64,000 nucleotides of DNA from Actinomycetota bacterium (GCA_019240215.1 JAFAYQ010000067.1:1-64000); one strand, 5' to 3'; counted from the first letter of the stretch, positions 40,448 to 49,691 are shown. Made by a program: numbers and translations. The notes: generated from the letters alone by a model not told the origin.

Positions 40448-41314
40448 ATGGCCATGGTCATGAATTCGTTCGTGGTGAGCGACGGCGCGGCCGGGGAGCC
40501 GCCGGCCGGGCGCGACCACGAGGAGATCGGTCTCGGGCTGGTGGCGGCGGTCAGCGACCGCGGCCTGCGGCACGAGCGCAACGAGGACGCGGTCGCGCTG
40601 GCCACGGTCGAGACGCCGGGCGGGCCGGTCGTGATCTCGGTCGTCTGCGACGGTGTGTCCAGCGCCGACCGGCCGGACGAGGCCTCGCTGGCCGCCGCCA
40701 CCGCCGCCGTGCAGACGCTGGCGGCCGCCGTCCAGGACGGGCTCGACCCGGCCGAGGGGGCCGAGCAGGCGGTCGCCGCCGCCCGCGAAGCGGTGGACGA
40801 GCTGGTTGACGCCTCCGCTGAGACCCCGGCCGCGACCTACGTGTCGGCGGTCATGGACGGGGACACCGTCACCTTGTGCTGGATGGGGGACAGCCGCGCC
40901 TACTGGCTGGACGCCACCCCGGACCCGGCCGCCCAGCTGCTGACCAGGGACGACTCGCTGGCCGAGGAGATGGTGGCGCAGGGACTGCTGCACGAGTCCG
41001 AGGCCCTGGAGTCGCCGCAGGCGCACGTCGTCACCCGCTGGATCGGGGCCGGTGCCCGCGAGGCGTACCCGCACGTCGCGCAGTTCACCCCGCCCGGCCC
41101 GGGCGTGCTGATGCTCTGTTCGGACGGTCTGTGGAACTACGACCCGGACGCGGGCAAGCTGGCCGTGATCGCGCTGCCGGGCGCGCTGACCGAGCCCGGG
41201 GTGGCGGCCGCGACCCTGGTCCGGTACGCGGTCGAGGCCGGCGGCCTGGACAACATCACCGTGGCCATGACCCCGTACCCGATCAGCACGGAGACCGAGC
41301 CGACCCAGCCCTAG
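40448..41314 (+). CDS. PP2C-family Ser/Thr phosphatase (paralogue without zinc ribbon)
   Basis: The 288-residue protein is a single PP2C domain with 'AVSDRGLRHERNEDAVALATVETPGGPVVISVVCDGVSSADRPDEAS', 'CWMGDSRAYWLDA', 'VLMLCSDGLWNYDPDAGKL' and 'GGLDNITVAMTPY'. It is clearly a duplicate of the phosphatase at 34667-35647, sharing long identical stretches, but it lacks the N-terminal zinc ribbon. The start is at 40448 or, four codons later, at 40460; no strong Shine-Dalgarno is seen. It lies outside the kinase operon, alone on this strand, and its stop overlaps that of the DUF4230 gene (CTAG). Confidence 0.92.
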   Translation: MAMVMNSFVVSDGAAGEPPAGRDHEEIGLGLVAAVSDRGLRHERNEDAVALATVETPGGPVVISVVCDGVSSADRPDEASLAAATAAVQTLAAAVQDGLDPAEGAEQAVAAAREAVDELVDASAETPAATYVSAVMDGDTVTLCWMGDSRAYWLDATPDPAAQLLTRDDSLAEEMVAQGLLHESEALESPQAHVVTRWIGAGAREAYPHVAQFTPPGPGVLMLCSDGLWNYDPDAGKLAVIALPGALTEPGVAAATLVRYAVEAGGLDNITVAMTPYPISTETEPTQP

Positions 41315-42018
41315 CTACCGAAGGTCACCGTGACCTGCTGGAACCCCAGCGACTTGAGCATGCTGGTCAGCATCGCCTGCGTGTTCTTCTGCGCGTCGGG
41401 GACCAGCTGGCTGCTCTGAGCCGCGTTCTGGATCTTGGTCTGGGCGGCCTCGTACACCTTCTGCTCGTTGTTCGGGTTGCCGGAGAAGAAGTTGCCGATC
41501 CGGTTGGCCAGGCCCTCCTGCTGCGCGTACACGTAGGACTGGTGCACGTTCAGCACCGCGGGCTCGAGCTGGGCCTTGGGCAGCTTCACGGTGACCGCCG
41601 TCCGGTTCGCGGAAACGGAAATGGCCTGCCCTTTAAGCTGCGAAAAGTCCACATAAGCGATATCGCTGCCCTGGCCCACGAACAACGTGTCGTTACCTTC
41701 GATGAACGACGGCAGGAAAGAATGGCTCTGCAGGTCAACCACCACTTCAAACGAGCCGCTGGCCGCTTCGTAGCGGCTGAGCTGGCTGATTGATTTCAGC
41801 ACGACCGGCTGACTGCGGTCGGTGGTGGTCTCGGCGAACGGGTTCCGCAGCTGCGGCAGCAGGTGAACGGCCGCCAGCACCAGCGCCAGCACCGCCAGCG
41901 CCACCACGGCGACCAGAATCGCGGCCACCCGGCCGAGCCAGGAACCGCGTTTGGCCAGGACTACGGTGGTATGTTCCCGGGGTCCTGCGTCGGTCACGTC
42001 GCGGGAAGGTCCGGTCAT
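41311..42018 (-). CDS. DUF4230-family single-pass membrane protein
   Basis: The 235-residue protein has an N-terminal membrane helix ('LGRVAAILVAVVALAVLALVLAAVHLL', about 28-54) and an external DUF4230 domain with 'LKSISQLSRYEAASGSFEVVVDLQ', 'LFVGQGSDIAYVDFSQLKGQAISVSANRTAVTVKLPKAQL' and 'NVHQSYVYAQQEGLANRIGNFF'. The function of the family is unknown. It is convergent with a PP2C gene (4-nt overlap) and divergent from a small membrane protein gene, with a perfect 14-bp palindrome between them. Confidence 0.88.
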   Translation of the reverse strand: MTGPSRDVTDAGPREHTTVVLAKRGSWLGRVAAILVAVVALAVLALVLAAVHLLPQLRNPFAETTTDRSQPVVLKSISQLSRYEAASGSFEVVVDLQSHSFLPSFIEGNDTLFVGQGSDIAYVDFSQLKGQAISVSANRTAVTVKLPKAQLEPAVLNVHQSYVYAQQEGLANRIGNFFSGNPNNEQKVYEAAQTKIQNAAQSSQLVPDAQKNTQAMLTSMLKSLGFQQVTVTFGS

Positions 42019-42073
42019 TTTCCTACCTCACGCCATCTCGGCTGTTCCATTTATCGGCACGCGCATATTCGAC

Positions 42074-42087
42074 TATGCCCGGGCATA
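42074..42087. promoter_or_regulatory. Perfect 14-bp palindrome TATGCCCGGGCATA
   Basis: The palindrome is in the divergent region between the DUF4230 gene and the small membrane protein gene. It includes the first possible ATG of the latter (42075), which argues that the real start is at 42096 or 42105. Less exact flanking sequences (ATATTCG/CGAGATAT) extend the symmetry. Confidence 0.5.
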
Positions 42088-42095
42088 ACCGAGAT

Positions 42096-42311
42096 ATGTT
42101 GCGGATGGCGTGGCGAACTAATCGCCGGACCGGGCGCGAGCAGCCATTCCGGCCGCGCCTGGGCGGCTGCCTGCTGTGGTTCCTGATCCTGATCGCCATC
42201 TTGCTGGTGGCCGCCCTGTTCCTGGGCGGCGTCCGCAAGGGCACCCAGTCGGCCCCGCCCTTCCACCCGGTGCCGATCAACCTGATCTCAGATCATCCGC
42301 TGTACCCGTAG
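42096..42311 (+). CDS. Small single-pass membrane protein
   Basis: The 71-residue (or 78-residue from 42075) product has a basic N-terminus ('RTNRRTGREQPFRPRLGG'), one strong membrane helix ('CLLWFLILIAILLVAALFLGG') and a short outer tail ending in PLYP. The family is not recognised. The coding frame overlaps the 3' end of the convergent GT-C-like gene by 19 bp, which is unusual here and slightly lowers confidence. Nearby palindromes suggest its own regulated promoter. Confidence 0.6.
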   Translation: MLRMAWRTNRRTGREQPFRPRLGGCLLWFLILIAILLVAALFLGGVRKGTQSAPPFHPVPINLISDHPLYP

Positions 42312-43954
42312 CTCTTGAGCCGGTGCACCGATGGGAGCAGGTTCCTGTCGTAGACCAGTACGAGGTTGGTGCCTACCCGGTAGGTGCGTCTCGGCTTGCC
42401 GAAGGTGGCCAGCGCTTCGGGCAGCGTCGGGTCGGGCGGAACGTTGTCGGTGAGCCCGGCCGGGACGATGACGAAGCCGGCGTCGTGCTGACGCGGGTCA
42501 TACCAGGAAGCCTGGGCCTCGATGGTTGGGCCCAAGCCCGCTCCCGACGGGGCCGGCTGGATGGGCCGGAGCTGTGCCCGCTGCCCGCTGATGACGGTGA
42601 CGCTGCTGCCTTGCCAGTAGCCGGAAAGGCCATAGCCGAAGTGGTGGGCCACCAGCCAGGTGGCGAGCTGCTGATTGACCGCCGGGGCCGGCGGCTGCGC
42701 GGCTCCGTAGCCCAGCGCGGCCACGTAGCCGAGCAGTGCCGCCCCCAGGAGCGGCAGCAGCCTGACCGAGAGCAGCCGGGCGGAGAACAGCCGGGCGGCG
42801 AGCACGCGGCCGGTCAGGGCGGCGGCACTGGCCAGCATCGGGGCCATGACCCGCCCGTCGGTGGGATGCAGGCTCGTCGCCCGGCCGCTGATCACCATGG
42901 CCGTCACCATGGCCAGGACGGCGATGAGCAGGATCTGCACCACCCGGTCCCGGTCGCGGGGGAACCGCCGGACGGCGACCGCCACCCCCCAGACGGCCAG
43001 GCCGAGTCCGGCCAGATGGACGGCGGCCAGTGCGGTCGCGGTCGGCGTGGTCAAGCCCAGGAAATCGGCGCCGAACAGCGCCAGCACATCCTCCAGCGTG
43101 CCCGTCAAGCTTCGCAGCAGCGCATCGGCGGGGATCGTCTGGTCGGCCAGCGGCAGCAGCCCGTATCCGCCATGCGCGCGGATCAGCCGGTAGGCCGCCG
43201 ACGCGGCCGGAACGGCCAGCATCGCCGCCGCGGCCAGCGCCAGGTCGGGCCGGGCCGCCGCCAGGGGCCGGCGTTCCACCGCCAGCTGGTGACCGGCCCG
43301 GGCCGCGCCCGCCACGGCCAGCGGCAGCACGCCCGCCCACAACACCAGCGGGTCGGCCACCAGCGCCCAGGCGAGCAGGACGACCACGATCACCGGCGTC
43401 CACCAGCGCCGGCCGGCCAGCCGGTCCACCACCAGCCAGGTGACCAGCAGCGGCACGGCGGTCCCCGCATGATCGGGTGACAGCATGAAGATCGCGGTCC
43501 CCGGCCCGAGCTGCGGCGCGAGCATGATCCCGCCCGCTACGAGCATCCGCACGACCGCTTCCCGGCCGGTCGTCCGGCCTTTGGCCAGCAGCGCCGACAA
43601 CAGCACCAGCAGCGTGCAGGTCATTGCCCCGGCCACGTGCACCACCGCAGCTCTGACCCCCAGCACCGACTCCAGCAGCATGTACTGGGGCAGCTCAGTG
43701 CTCCAGAAGGACACCTGCGACAACTGCCAGCCGTGGAGCAGAACGTTGCCCTGCAGCAGGTCGTGAGCTTGCAGGATGTCCGCCGCCCCGTCCGAGTTCA
43801 GCGACCGGGTCCAGGACTGCCGCAGGTAGCACGAGAACAGCACGCCACCGGTCAGGGCCAGCAGCGAGCCGTTGATCAAGCCCAGCCGCCAGCGGGCCAG
43901 GACCGGACGGGGCTCGTCGCGACCCGCGACCTCGCCGTCCCCGCCGGGGCTCAC
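42293..43954 (-). CDS. Large polytopic membrane protein, GT-C glycosyltransferase-like
   Basis: The 553-residue protein has about 9-11 hydrophobic helices and an extracytoplasmic N-terminal loop ('RSLNSDGAADILQAHDLLQGNVLLHGWQLS') of the kind found in GT39/GT-C membrane glycosyltransferases, where the acidic residue near the first loop acts in catalysis. The C-terminal 110 residues form a soluble domain ('QGSSVTVISGQRAQLRPI', 'DAGFVIVPAGL'). The sugar donor and acceptor are unknown, and a non-enzymatic membrane role is possible. It lies 12 bp downstream of the acyl-CoA synthetase gene on the same strand. Confidence 0.65.
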   Translation of the reverse strand: MSPGGDGEVAGRDEPRPVLARWRLGLINGSLLALTGGVLFSCYLRQSWTRSLNSDGAADILQAHDLLQGNVLLHGWQLSQVSFWSTELPQYMLLESVLGVRAAVVHVAGAMTCTLLVLLSALLAKGRTTGREAVVRMLVAGGIMLAPQLGPGTAIFMLSPDHAGTAVPLLVTWLVVDRLAGRRWWTPVIVVVLLAWALVADPLVLWAGVLPLAVAGAARAGHQLAVERRPLAAARPDLALAAAAMLAVPAASAAYRLIRAHGGYGLLPLADQTIPADALLRSLTGTLEDVLALFGADFLGLTTPTATALAAVHLAGLGLAVWGVAVAVRRFPRDRDRVVQILLIAVLAMVTAMVISGRATSLHPTDGRVMAPMLASAAALTGRVLAARLFSARLLSVRLLPLLGAALLGYVAALGYGAAQPPAPAVNQQLATWLVAHHFGYGLSGYWQGSSVTVISGQRAQLRPIQPAPSGAGLGPTIEAQASWYDPRQHDAGFVIVPAGLTDNVPPDPTLPEALATFGKPRRTYRVGTNLVLVYDRNLLPSVHRLKSYGYSG

Positions 43955-43966
43955 CGCCGCGTGCCG

Positions 43967-45631
43967 CTAGGCGTGCTGCTGGCGGGCGGCGTCCTCGAGG
44001 CCGAGGATGCCGATCGACTTCTCGCGCATCTCGACCTTGCGGATCTTGCCGGTCACGGTCATCGGGAATTCGTCCACGACGTGCACGTAGCGGGGGATCT
44101 TGTAGCGGGCGACCTGCCCGCTGCAGAACTCCCGCACCGACTCGGCCGTCAGCGGGGCGGCCCCCTCGCGCATCCGCACCCAGACCATCAGTTCTTCCCC
44201 GTACTTGACGTCGGGGACGCCGATGACCTGGGCGTCGAGCACGTCCGGGTGGGTGTAGAGCAGCTCTTCGACCTCGCGCGGATAGATGTTCTCGCCGCCC
44301 CGGATCACCATGTCCTTGATCCGGCCGGTGATGTTCACGTAGCCCCCGGCGTCCATCACCGCCAGGTCGCCGGTGTGCATCCAGCGGGCCGCGTCGATCG
44401 CCTCGGCCGTCTTGTCGGGCTCTTCCCAGTAGCCGAGCATGACCGAGTAGCCGCGGGTGCACAGCTCCCCGGGCTGGCCGTAGGGCATGGTCAACCCGGT
44501 CTCGGGGTCGATGATCTTGACTTCCAGGTGCGGGCCGACCCGGCCGACGGTCGACACCCGGCGGTCGATCGAGTCGTCCACCCGGGTCTGGGTCGACACC
44601 GGCGAGGTCTCGGTCATGCCGTAGGCGATGCTGACCTCGTCCATGTGCATCCGCTCGACGACCTGCTTCATCACCTCGACCGGGCAGGGTGAGCCGGCCA
44701 TGATGCCGGTGCGCAGGCTGGTCAGGTCGTAGTCGCCGAACGACGGCAGCGCCAGCTCGGCGATGAACATCGTCGGCACCCCGTACAGCGAGGTGCAGCG
44801 CTCGTCGGCCACCGCCTTGAGGGTGGCGGCCGGGTCGAACGCGGGGGCCGGGATCACCATGGCGGCGCCGTGGCTGGTGGCGGCCAGGTTGCCCATGACC
44901 ATGCCGAAGCAGTGGTAGAAGGGCACCGGGATGCAGATCCGGTCGGCCTCGGTGTAACGGCACAGCTCGCCCACGAAGAAGCCGTTGTTGAGGATGTTGT
45001 GGTGGGACAGGGTGGCGCCCTTGGGGAAGCCGGTGGTCCCCGAGGTGTACTGGATGTTGATCGGGTCGTCGGTGCCCAGGCTGGCGCCGGCCGCGGTCAG
45101 CGCGGCCGGGTCGGCGCCGCGCTCGGCCCCGGCCACCTCGTCCCACTCGGCGCTGCCGAGCAGGATCACCTGCTCCAGGTCCGGGCAGGCCGGGCGGACC
45201 TCGTCGATCATCGCCGCGTAGTTGGACGAGCGGTGCCTGGGCGCGGCCACCAGTAGCCGCACCCCCGCCTGGCGCAGCACGTACTCGAGCTCGCGGGCGC
45301 CGTAGGCGGGGTTGATGTTGACCAGGATCGCGCCGATCTTGGCCGTCGCGTACTGGGTCAGCGTCCATTCGGCGCAGTTCGGCGCCCAGATACCGACCCG
45401 GTGGCCGTTGCCGATCCCGAGCCCCAGCAACCCGCGAGCGAGCGCGTCCACGTCGGCCGCCAGCTCGGTGTAGGTCCAGCGGCGGCCGGCCGCCACGTCG
45501 ACCAGGGCCTCGCGGTCCCCGAAGCGGGCGGCGGTGCGGTCGAAGTTCTCCCCGATGGTGTCGCCCAGGAGGGCCACGGGATAGGTACCGGAGGCGTAAC
45601 TGCGCCCCCCGGGCAGACTGGTCTCGGACAT
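43967..45631 (-). CDS. Acyl-CoA synthetase (AMP-binding, FadD-like)
   Basis: The 554-residue adenylating enzyme shows the P-loop-like '[24 protein letters not shown]', '[19 protein letters not shown]', '[14 protein letters not shown]', '[37 protein letters not shown]', and the catalytic Lys near '[14 protein letters not shown]'. It activates a carboxylate to its CoA ester. The sequence is closest to medium- and long-chain fatty-acid-CoA ligases of the 'AMP-binding protein' type. It is transcribed towards, and probably with, the membrane protein gene 12 bp downstream. A GGAGGGGA Shine-Dalgarno precedes the ATG. Confidence 0.93.
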   Translation of the reverse strand: MSETSLPGGRSYASGTYPVALLGDTIGENFDRTAARFGDREALVDVAAGRRWTYTELAADVDALARGLLGLGIGNGHRVGIWAPNCAEWTLTQYATAKIGAILVNINPAYGARELEYVLRQAGVRLLVAAPRHRSSNYAAMIDEVRPACPDLEQVILLGSAEWDEVAGAERGADPAALTAAGASLGTDDPINIQYTSGTTGFPKGATLSHHNILNNGFFVGELCRYTEADRICIPVPFYHCFGMVMGNLAATSHGAAMVIPAPAFDPAATLKAVADERCTSLYGVPTMFIAELALPSFGDYDLTSLRTGIMAGSPCPVEVMKQVVERMHMDEVSIAYGMTETSPVSTQTRVDDSIDRRVSTVGRVGPHLEVKIIDPETGLTMPYGQPGELCTRGYSVMLGYWEEPDKTAEAIDAARWMHTGDLAVMDAGGYVNITGRIKDMVIRGGENIYPREVEELLYTHPDVLDAQVIGVPDVKYGEELMVWVRMREGAAPLTAESVREFCSGQVARYKIPRYVHVVDEFPMTVTGKIRKVEMREKSIGILGLEDAARQQHA

Positions 45632-45730
45632 CGTCGTCGTCCCCTCCTGGTTACCGGCTGGTTAGCACGATCACACCAGCCGCCGGGGGTGTCAACGACA
45701 ACCGGGTGGGAGTTGAGGAGAAGGAACGGC

Positions 45731-45771
45731 CTTGCGGTGCTGCCTTACGGTGCTGGCCTACGGTGCTGGCC
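45731..45771. repeat. Triplicated 13-14-bp tandem repeat after trx
   Basis: Three copies of (T)TACGGTGCTGGCC (45731-45744 degenerate, 45745-45758, 45759-45771) end exactly at the thioredoxin stop codon. They lie in the 140-bp gap between the thioredoxin gene and the acyl-CoA synthetase gene. No function was recognised. Confidence 0.85.
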
Positions 45772-46158
45772 TTATTGGGCCGGGCCCTCGCCGTCGCCCG
45801 CCTGCTGCTTGGCCACCTCGGCCCGGACGTCGTCCATGTCCAGGTCCTGGACGGCCTTGATGACCTGCTCGAGGGCGGGGGCGGGGAGCGCGCCGGGCTG
45901 GGAGAAGACCAGGATGCCGTCGCGGAACGCCATCAGCGTGGGGATCGAGGTGATCCGGGCGGCCGCCGCCAGCTCCTGCTGGTCCTCGGTGTCGATCTTG
46001 CCGAACCGCACGTCGGGGTGCTCGTCGCTGGCGGCCTGGAACACCGGGCCGAACTGCTTACACGGGCCGCACCACTCGGCCCACCAGTCGACCAGCGTGA
46101 TGCCGGGCTGGGTAACGGTGTCTTCGAACGTCTCTTTGGTGAGTTCAATAGTGCTCAT
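45772..46158 (-). CDS. trx: Thioredoxin
   Basis: The 128-residue protein is a cytoplasmic disulfide reductant with the active site WCGPC (C30, C33), preceded by 'ITLVDWWAE', and the cis-Pro loop '[13 protein letters not shown]'. It is about 15 residues longer than E. coli TrxA because of an Asp/Gln/Gly-rich tail. The ATG at 46158 gives the normal [11 protein letters not shown] start. It is divergent from the rhodanese-SufE pair, so reductant and sulfur-transfer genes lie together. Confidence 0.95.
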   Translation of the reverse strand: MSTIELTKETFEDTVTQPGITLVDWWAEWCGPCKQFGPVFQAASDEHPDVRFGKIDTEDQQELAAAARITSIPTLMAFRDGILVFSQPGALPAPALEQVIKAVQDLDMDDVRAEVAKQQAGDGEGPAQ

Positions 46159-46303
46159 GCCGCTGTATAACGCAGCGCGGCCGTCTGAATTCCGCTGCTC
46201 CGGGGAAGGGCCGGGGAAGGCCTGCACAGGCCGGCGCGTTACTGTGCGTGCGAGATGTCCACCCGTCCCGGGAGGGTCCCGGGAACCCGGAAGCGAGGAA
46301 GCC

Positions 46304-47185
46304 ATGGCGCTGCCCAACGACGATGCGGCCAAGTTCGGCGAGTACGCTCACCCGGAAAAGCTGGTGTCCACCGACTGGCTGGCCGCCCACCTCGACGACC
46401 CCGGCCTGGTGGTGGCCGAGTCCGATGAGGACGTGCTGCTGTACGAGACCGGCCACATCCCCGGCGCGGTCAAGCTCGACTGGCACACCGAGCTGAACGA
46501 CCCCGACACCCGCGACTACGTGGACGGCCAGGGTTTCGCCAGGCTGATGGCGGACAAGGGCATCTCCCGCGACACCACGCTGGTGCTGTACGGCGACCGC
46601 AACAACTGGTGGGCCGCCTACGCGCTGTGGGTCGCCACCCTGTTCGGCCACCCCGACGTCCGGCTGCTGGACGGGGGCCGGGCCAAGTGGATCGCCGAGG
46701 ACCGCCCGCTGACCAAGGACGTGCCCGACCGCCCGCGCACCGACTACCCGGTCGTCGAGCGCGACGACAGCAGGATCCGGGCGTTCCGGGAGCAGGTCGT
46801 GGCCCACCTCAGCAAGCCGATGATCGACGTCCGCTCGCCCGGCGAGTACAGCGGCGAGCTGCTGCACATGCCCGACTACCCGCAGGAGGGGGCGGTCCGC
46901 GGCGGGCACATCCCGTTCGCCCACAACGTGCCCTGGGCCCGGGCGGCGGCCGAGGACGGCACCTTCCGCAGCCGCAAGGAGCTGCAGGACATCTACGAGG
47001 GTGAGGCCGGCCTGCGCGAGGCCGACGACGTGATCGTCTACTGCCGGATCGGCGAGCGGTCCAGCCACACCTGGTTCGTGCTGACTTACCTGCTGGGCTT
47101 CCCCGACGTCCGCAACTACGACGGGTCCTGGACCGAGTGGGGCAACAGCGTGCGGGTGCCGATCAAACGAGGCGACCAGCCGTGA
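46304..47185 (+). CDS. sseA: Thiosulfate/3-mercaptopyruvate sulfurtransferase (tandem rhodanese)
   Basis: The 293-residue protein has two rhodanese domains: an inactive N-terminal copy ('[23 protein letters not shown]', '[11 protein letters not shown]') and a catalytic C-terminal copy ('[13 protein letters not shown]', '[12 protein letters not shown]') with active Cys247 in '[18 protein letters not shown]'. It transfers sulfane sulfur from thiosulfate or mercaptopyruvate to acceptors. Actinobacterial homologues are named SseA or CysA2. The start at 46304 has GAGGAAG upstream. Its stop overlaps the SufE-like start (GTGA), which couples sulfur donor and acceptor genes. Confidence 0.94.
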   Translation: MALPNDDAAKFGEYAHPEKLVSTDWLAAHLDDPGLVVAESDEDVLLYETGHIPGAVKLDWHTELNDPDTRDYVDGQGFARLMADKGISRDTTLVLYGDRNNWWAAYALWVATLFGHPDVRLLDGGRAKWIAEDRPLTKDVPDRPRTDYPVVERDDSRIRAFREQVVAHLSKPMIDVRSPGEYSGELLHMPDYPQEGAVRGGHIPFAHNVPWARAAAEDGTFRSRKELQDIYEGEAGLREADDVIVYCRIGERSSHTWFVLTYLLGFPDVRNYDGSWTEWGNSVRVPIKRGDQP

Positions 47186-47625
47186 CCACGGCCGACACCC
47201 TCAACCCACGGCTGGCCGAGATCGTCGAGGACTTCAACGCGATGCCGGGCAAGGAGCGGCTGCAGTTGCTGCTGGAGTTCTCCGACGATCTGCCCGCCCT
47301 GCCGGAGCGCTACGCCGGGCACCGGGACCTGCTCGAGCAGGTCCCGGAGTGCCAGTCGCCGCTGTTCCTGGCGGTCGAGGTGGCCCCCGACGACACCGTC
47401 CACCTGTTCTTCGACGCCCCGCCGGAGGCCCCCACCACCCGGGGCTTCGCCGGTATCCTGCAGACCGGTCTGGACGGCCTGCCCGCCGACGAGGTGCTGG
47501 CCACGCCGGGTGAGTTCACCAGTCAGCTGGGCCTGAACGACCTGGTCAGCCCGCTGCGGCTGCGCGGCATGGCCGCCATGCTGGCCCGCATCAAGCGCCA
47601 GATCCGCGAGCGCCGCGCCGCCTGA
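47182..47625 (+). CDS. sufE: SufE-family sulfur acceptor protein
   Basis: The 147-residue protein has the SufE core: '[34 protein letters not shown]', the acceptor cysteine in '[14 protein letters not shown]', '[34 protein letters not shown]' and '[26 protein letters not shown]'. SufE accepts sulfur from cysteine desulfurases and passes it on for Fe-S assembly. Here the translationally coupled partner is a rhodanese, so this may take sulfur from thiosulfate-derived persulfide (inference). The GTG start overlaps the upstream stop. A 5-bp GCCCG hairpin (47629-47643) follows. Confidence 0.95.
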   Translation: MTTADTLNPRLAEIVEDFNAMPGKERLQLLLEFSDDLPALPERYAGHRDLLEQVPECQSPLFLAVEVAPDDTVHLFFDAPPEAPTTRGFAGILQTGLDGLPADEVLATPGEFTSQLGLNDLVSPLRLRGMAAMLARIKRQIRERRAA

Positions 47626-47628
47626 CCG

Positions 47629-47643
47629 GCCCGCCGCCCGGGC
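47629..47643. terminator. Small hairpin between convergent sufE and HxlR genes
   Basis: GCCCG-CCGCC-CGGGC (5-bp stem, 5-nt loop) fills the 20-bp gap between the two stop codons. It is a weak, U-less, potentially bidirectional terminator. Confidence 0.35.
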
Positions 47644-47645
47644 GC

Positions 47646-48146
47646 CTACCGCCGCCGGTGCACCAGGTCCAGCTCGCCCGGGCTGGTGCGGTGCCCGGCC
47701 GCGCAGCGCAGCTCGACCGCGACCGGCTCCCCGCAGTCCCGGTGCCGCAGCCCGATCGGGCCGCCGTCCTCGGCCAGCCAGCGGTCGCCCCACTCCATCA
47801 GCGCCGCCAGGGCCGGGAACAGGTCCGCGCCCTTCTCGGTCAGCCGGTAGGCCAGCCGCGCCCGCTGGCCCGGCTCCCGGTACTCCGCGCGGGTCAGCAG
47901 CCCGGCCTCGACCAGCTCGCGCAGCCGGGCGGCGGCGACCGGCTCGCTGATCCCGGCCCGGGTCGCGAAGTCATCGAACCGGCTGGTGCCGTAGAACGCC
48001 TCCCGTAGCAGCAGGAACGCCGACCGGGTGCTCACCACGTCGATCGCCCGGGCCAGCGAGCATCCCGTCGCCGGCCAGCTCGCGCGCGGCTCGAGCGCGC
48101 CCGTGAGCCGCGGCATCGCCGGCGCGGCCTCCTTCGCCTCCGTCAT
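47646..48146 (-). CDS. HxlR-family transcriptional regulator
   Basis: The 166-residue protein has the HxlR winged helix: 'CSLARAIDVVSTRSAFLLLREAFYGTSRFDDFATRAGISEPVAAARLRELVEAGLLTRAEYREPGQRARLAYRLTEKGADLFPALAALMEWGDRW'. The C-terminal 35 residues carry a small zinc-like 'HRDCGEPVAVELRCAAGH' pattern. HxlR repressors usually control a divergent transporter or oxidoreductase, here the MFS exporter 54 bp away. A CTAAGTCAG direct repeat spans the exporter promoter. Confidence 0.93.
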   Translation of the reverse strand: MTEAKEAAPAMPRLTGALEPRASWPATGCSLARAIDVVSTRSAFLLLREAFYGTSRFDDFATRAGISEPVAAARLRELVEAGLLTRAEYREPGQRARLAYRLTEKGADLFPALAALMEWGDRWLAEDGGPIGLRHRDCGEPVAVELRCAAGHRTSPGELDLVHRRR

Positions 48147-48164
48147 GGACCCATCGTAGCTGGC

Positions 48165-48218
48165 TTGCGCTGCCCTAAGTCAGTCCCTTACCTTCTAGCT
48201 ATGGCGGAGCTAAGTCAG
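48165..48218 (+). promoter_or_regulatory. MFS promoter with HxlR operator-like CTAAGTCAG repeats
   Basis: TTGCGC (48165-48170), an 18-bp spacer and TACCTT (48189-48194) end 6 nt before the MFS ATG, predicting a leaderless mRNA. CTAAGTCAG occurs at 48175-48183, between -35 and -10, and again at 48210-48218 just inside the gene, 35 bp apart. The arrangement fits repression by the divergent HxlR protein. Confidence 0.5.
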
Positions 48219-49691
48219 GGGTCCCGGCGTGGTCAGCCGGGCGAGGTCCTGGTCATCGTCTGTGCCGGCGTGGTGCTGGCCAGCCTGGACCTGTTCATCG
48301 TCAACGTGGCCCTGCCCGCCATCGCGCGGGACCTGGGCAGCCGCAGCCTGGGCGACCTGTCCTGGGTGCTGAACGGCTACGCGATCGTCTACGCGGCGCT
48401 GCTGGTGCTGATGGGCCGGCTGGCCGACCGGCACCGGCGCAAGTACGGGTTCCTGCTCGGGGTGGCGGTGTTCACCGCCGCCTCGGCCGCCTGCGGGGCC
48501 GCCACCAGCGTGCCCATGCTTATCGGGTTCCGGCTGGTCCAGGCGGCGGGCGCCGCCCTGCTCACGCCCACCTCGCTCAGCCTGGTGCTGGCCAGCTTCC
48601 CGGCCGAGCGCCGGAGCGGGGCGGTCCGCACCTGGACCGCCACCGGCGGCATGGCCGCCGCCCTCGGACCGGTCATCGGCGGGCTGCTGGTCGCGGTCAG
48701 CTGGCGCTGGGTGTTCCTGGTCAACGTGCCGATCGGGCTGGCCGCGCTGGTGGCCGGCTGGTTCCGGCTGCCGGACGCGCCCGGTCACCCGGTGCCGCGG
48801 CCCGACGGGCTGGGTGCGGTGCTGGTCACCGCCGGGGTCGGGGCGCTCAGCCTCGGCCTGGTCGAGGGCGGCGACTGGGGCTGGACGTCGGCCCGGACCG
48901 CGCTGGTGCTGGTGGCCGCCGCCATCCTGCTGGCCGCGTTCGTGCTGCACTGCCTGCGGTCCGGCAACCCGCTGGTCGACCCGGGCCTGTTCCGGGCGCG
49001 CAGCTACGCGGGCGCGGTCGCGGTGATGCTGCTGTTCTCGATGTCGTTCGGGGCGATGCTGCTGTCGATCGTGCTGTGGGCCCAGGACGACTGGGGCTGG
49101 TCGGCCCTGCGGACCGGGCTGGGGGTGGCGCCCGGCCCGATCATGGTGCCGCTGTTCTCGTTCCTGGTGGCCGGGCGGCTGATCGCCCGCTGGGGGGCGG
49201 CGGTGGTGGTCGCGGCCGGGTCGGCGGTGCTGGCGGCCGGCATCGCCTGGTGGGCGCTGGCCATCGGCCTGCGGCCCGACTACCCGGGCGGGATGCTCGG
49301 CGGCATGCTGCTGACCGGGATCGGGGTCGGCCTCACGCTGCCCACGCTGATGGCGACGGCGGCCGCCTCGCTGCCCGCGCCCAGCTTCGCCAGCGGGTCG
49401 GCGGTGGTGAACATGGTCCGCCAGGTCGGCATGGCGATCGGGGTGGCGATCCTGGTCGCCGTGCTCGGCTCATCCGCCTCAGGCGCACCAGACACATCTG
49501 TCGGGCGGCTGGACTCGTTCCGGCACGGCTGGTGGGTGATCGCCGCCATCGGCCTGTCCGGAGCGGTGGCCGCGGTGTTCCTGCGCCGCCGGCCGGCGCC
49601 CCCGCCGGCCGCGCTCGGGACCAAGGTCCCGGCCGCTGAGCAGGGGATAAGCATTTCCCCAACGATCGAGACCGCAAAAGAACCACGATAA
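48201..49691 (+). CDS. MFS drug-efflux-type transporter (DHA2, 14 TM)
   Basis: The 496-residue protein starts after 11 hydrophilic residues with TM1 'VLVIVCAGVVLASLDLFIVNVALPAIARDL' containing the DHA2 motif D1 (LDLFIVNVALP). Motif A is 'GRLADRHRRKYGF', motif C 'TATGGMAAALGPVIGGLLV'. About 14 hydrophobic helices follow. The family exports toxic organic cations, dyes and antibiotics by proton antiport. The start at 48201 is fixed by the promoter geometry. It is divergent from an HxlR regulator and is followed by a 330-bp region. Confidence 0.93.
   Translation: MAELSQGSRRGQPGEVLVIVCAGVVLASLDLFIVNVALPAIARDLGSRSLGDLSWVLNGYAIVYAALLVLMGRLADRHRRKYGFLLGVAVFTAASAACGAATSVPMLIGFRLVQAAGAALLTPTSLSLVLASFPAERRSGAVRTWTATGGMAAALGPVIGGLLVAVSWRWVFLVNVPIGLAALVAGWFRLPDAPGHPVPRPDGLGAVLVTAGVGALSLGLVEGGDWGWTSARTALVLVAAAILLAAFVLHCLRSGNPLVDPGLFRARSYAGAVAVMLLFSMSFGAMLLSIVLWAQDDWGWSALRTGLGVAPGPIMVPLFSFLVAGRLIARWGAAVVVAAGSAVLAAGIAWWALAIGLRPDYPGGMLGGMLLTGIGVGLTLPTLMATAAASLPAPSFASGSAVVNMVRQVGMAIGVAILVAVLGSSASGAPDTSVGRLDSFRHGWWVIAAIGLSGAVAAVFLRRRPAPPPAALGTKVPAAEQGISISPTIETAKEPR

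Noticed and set aside
45706..46170. Plus-strand open frame across the thioredoxin gene
   Set aside because: It is the antisense shadow of thioredoxin, whose WCGPC motif and cis-Pro loop are clear on the minus strand.
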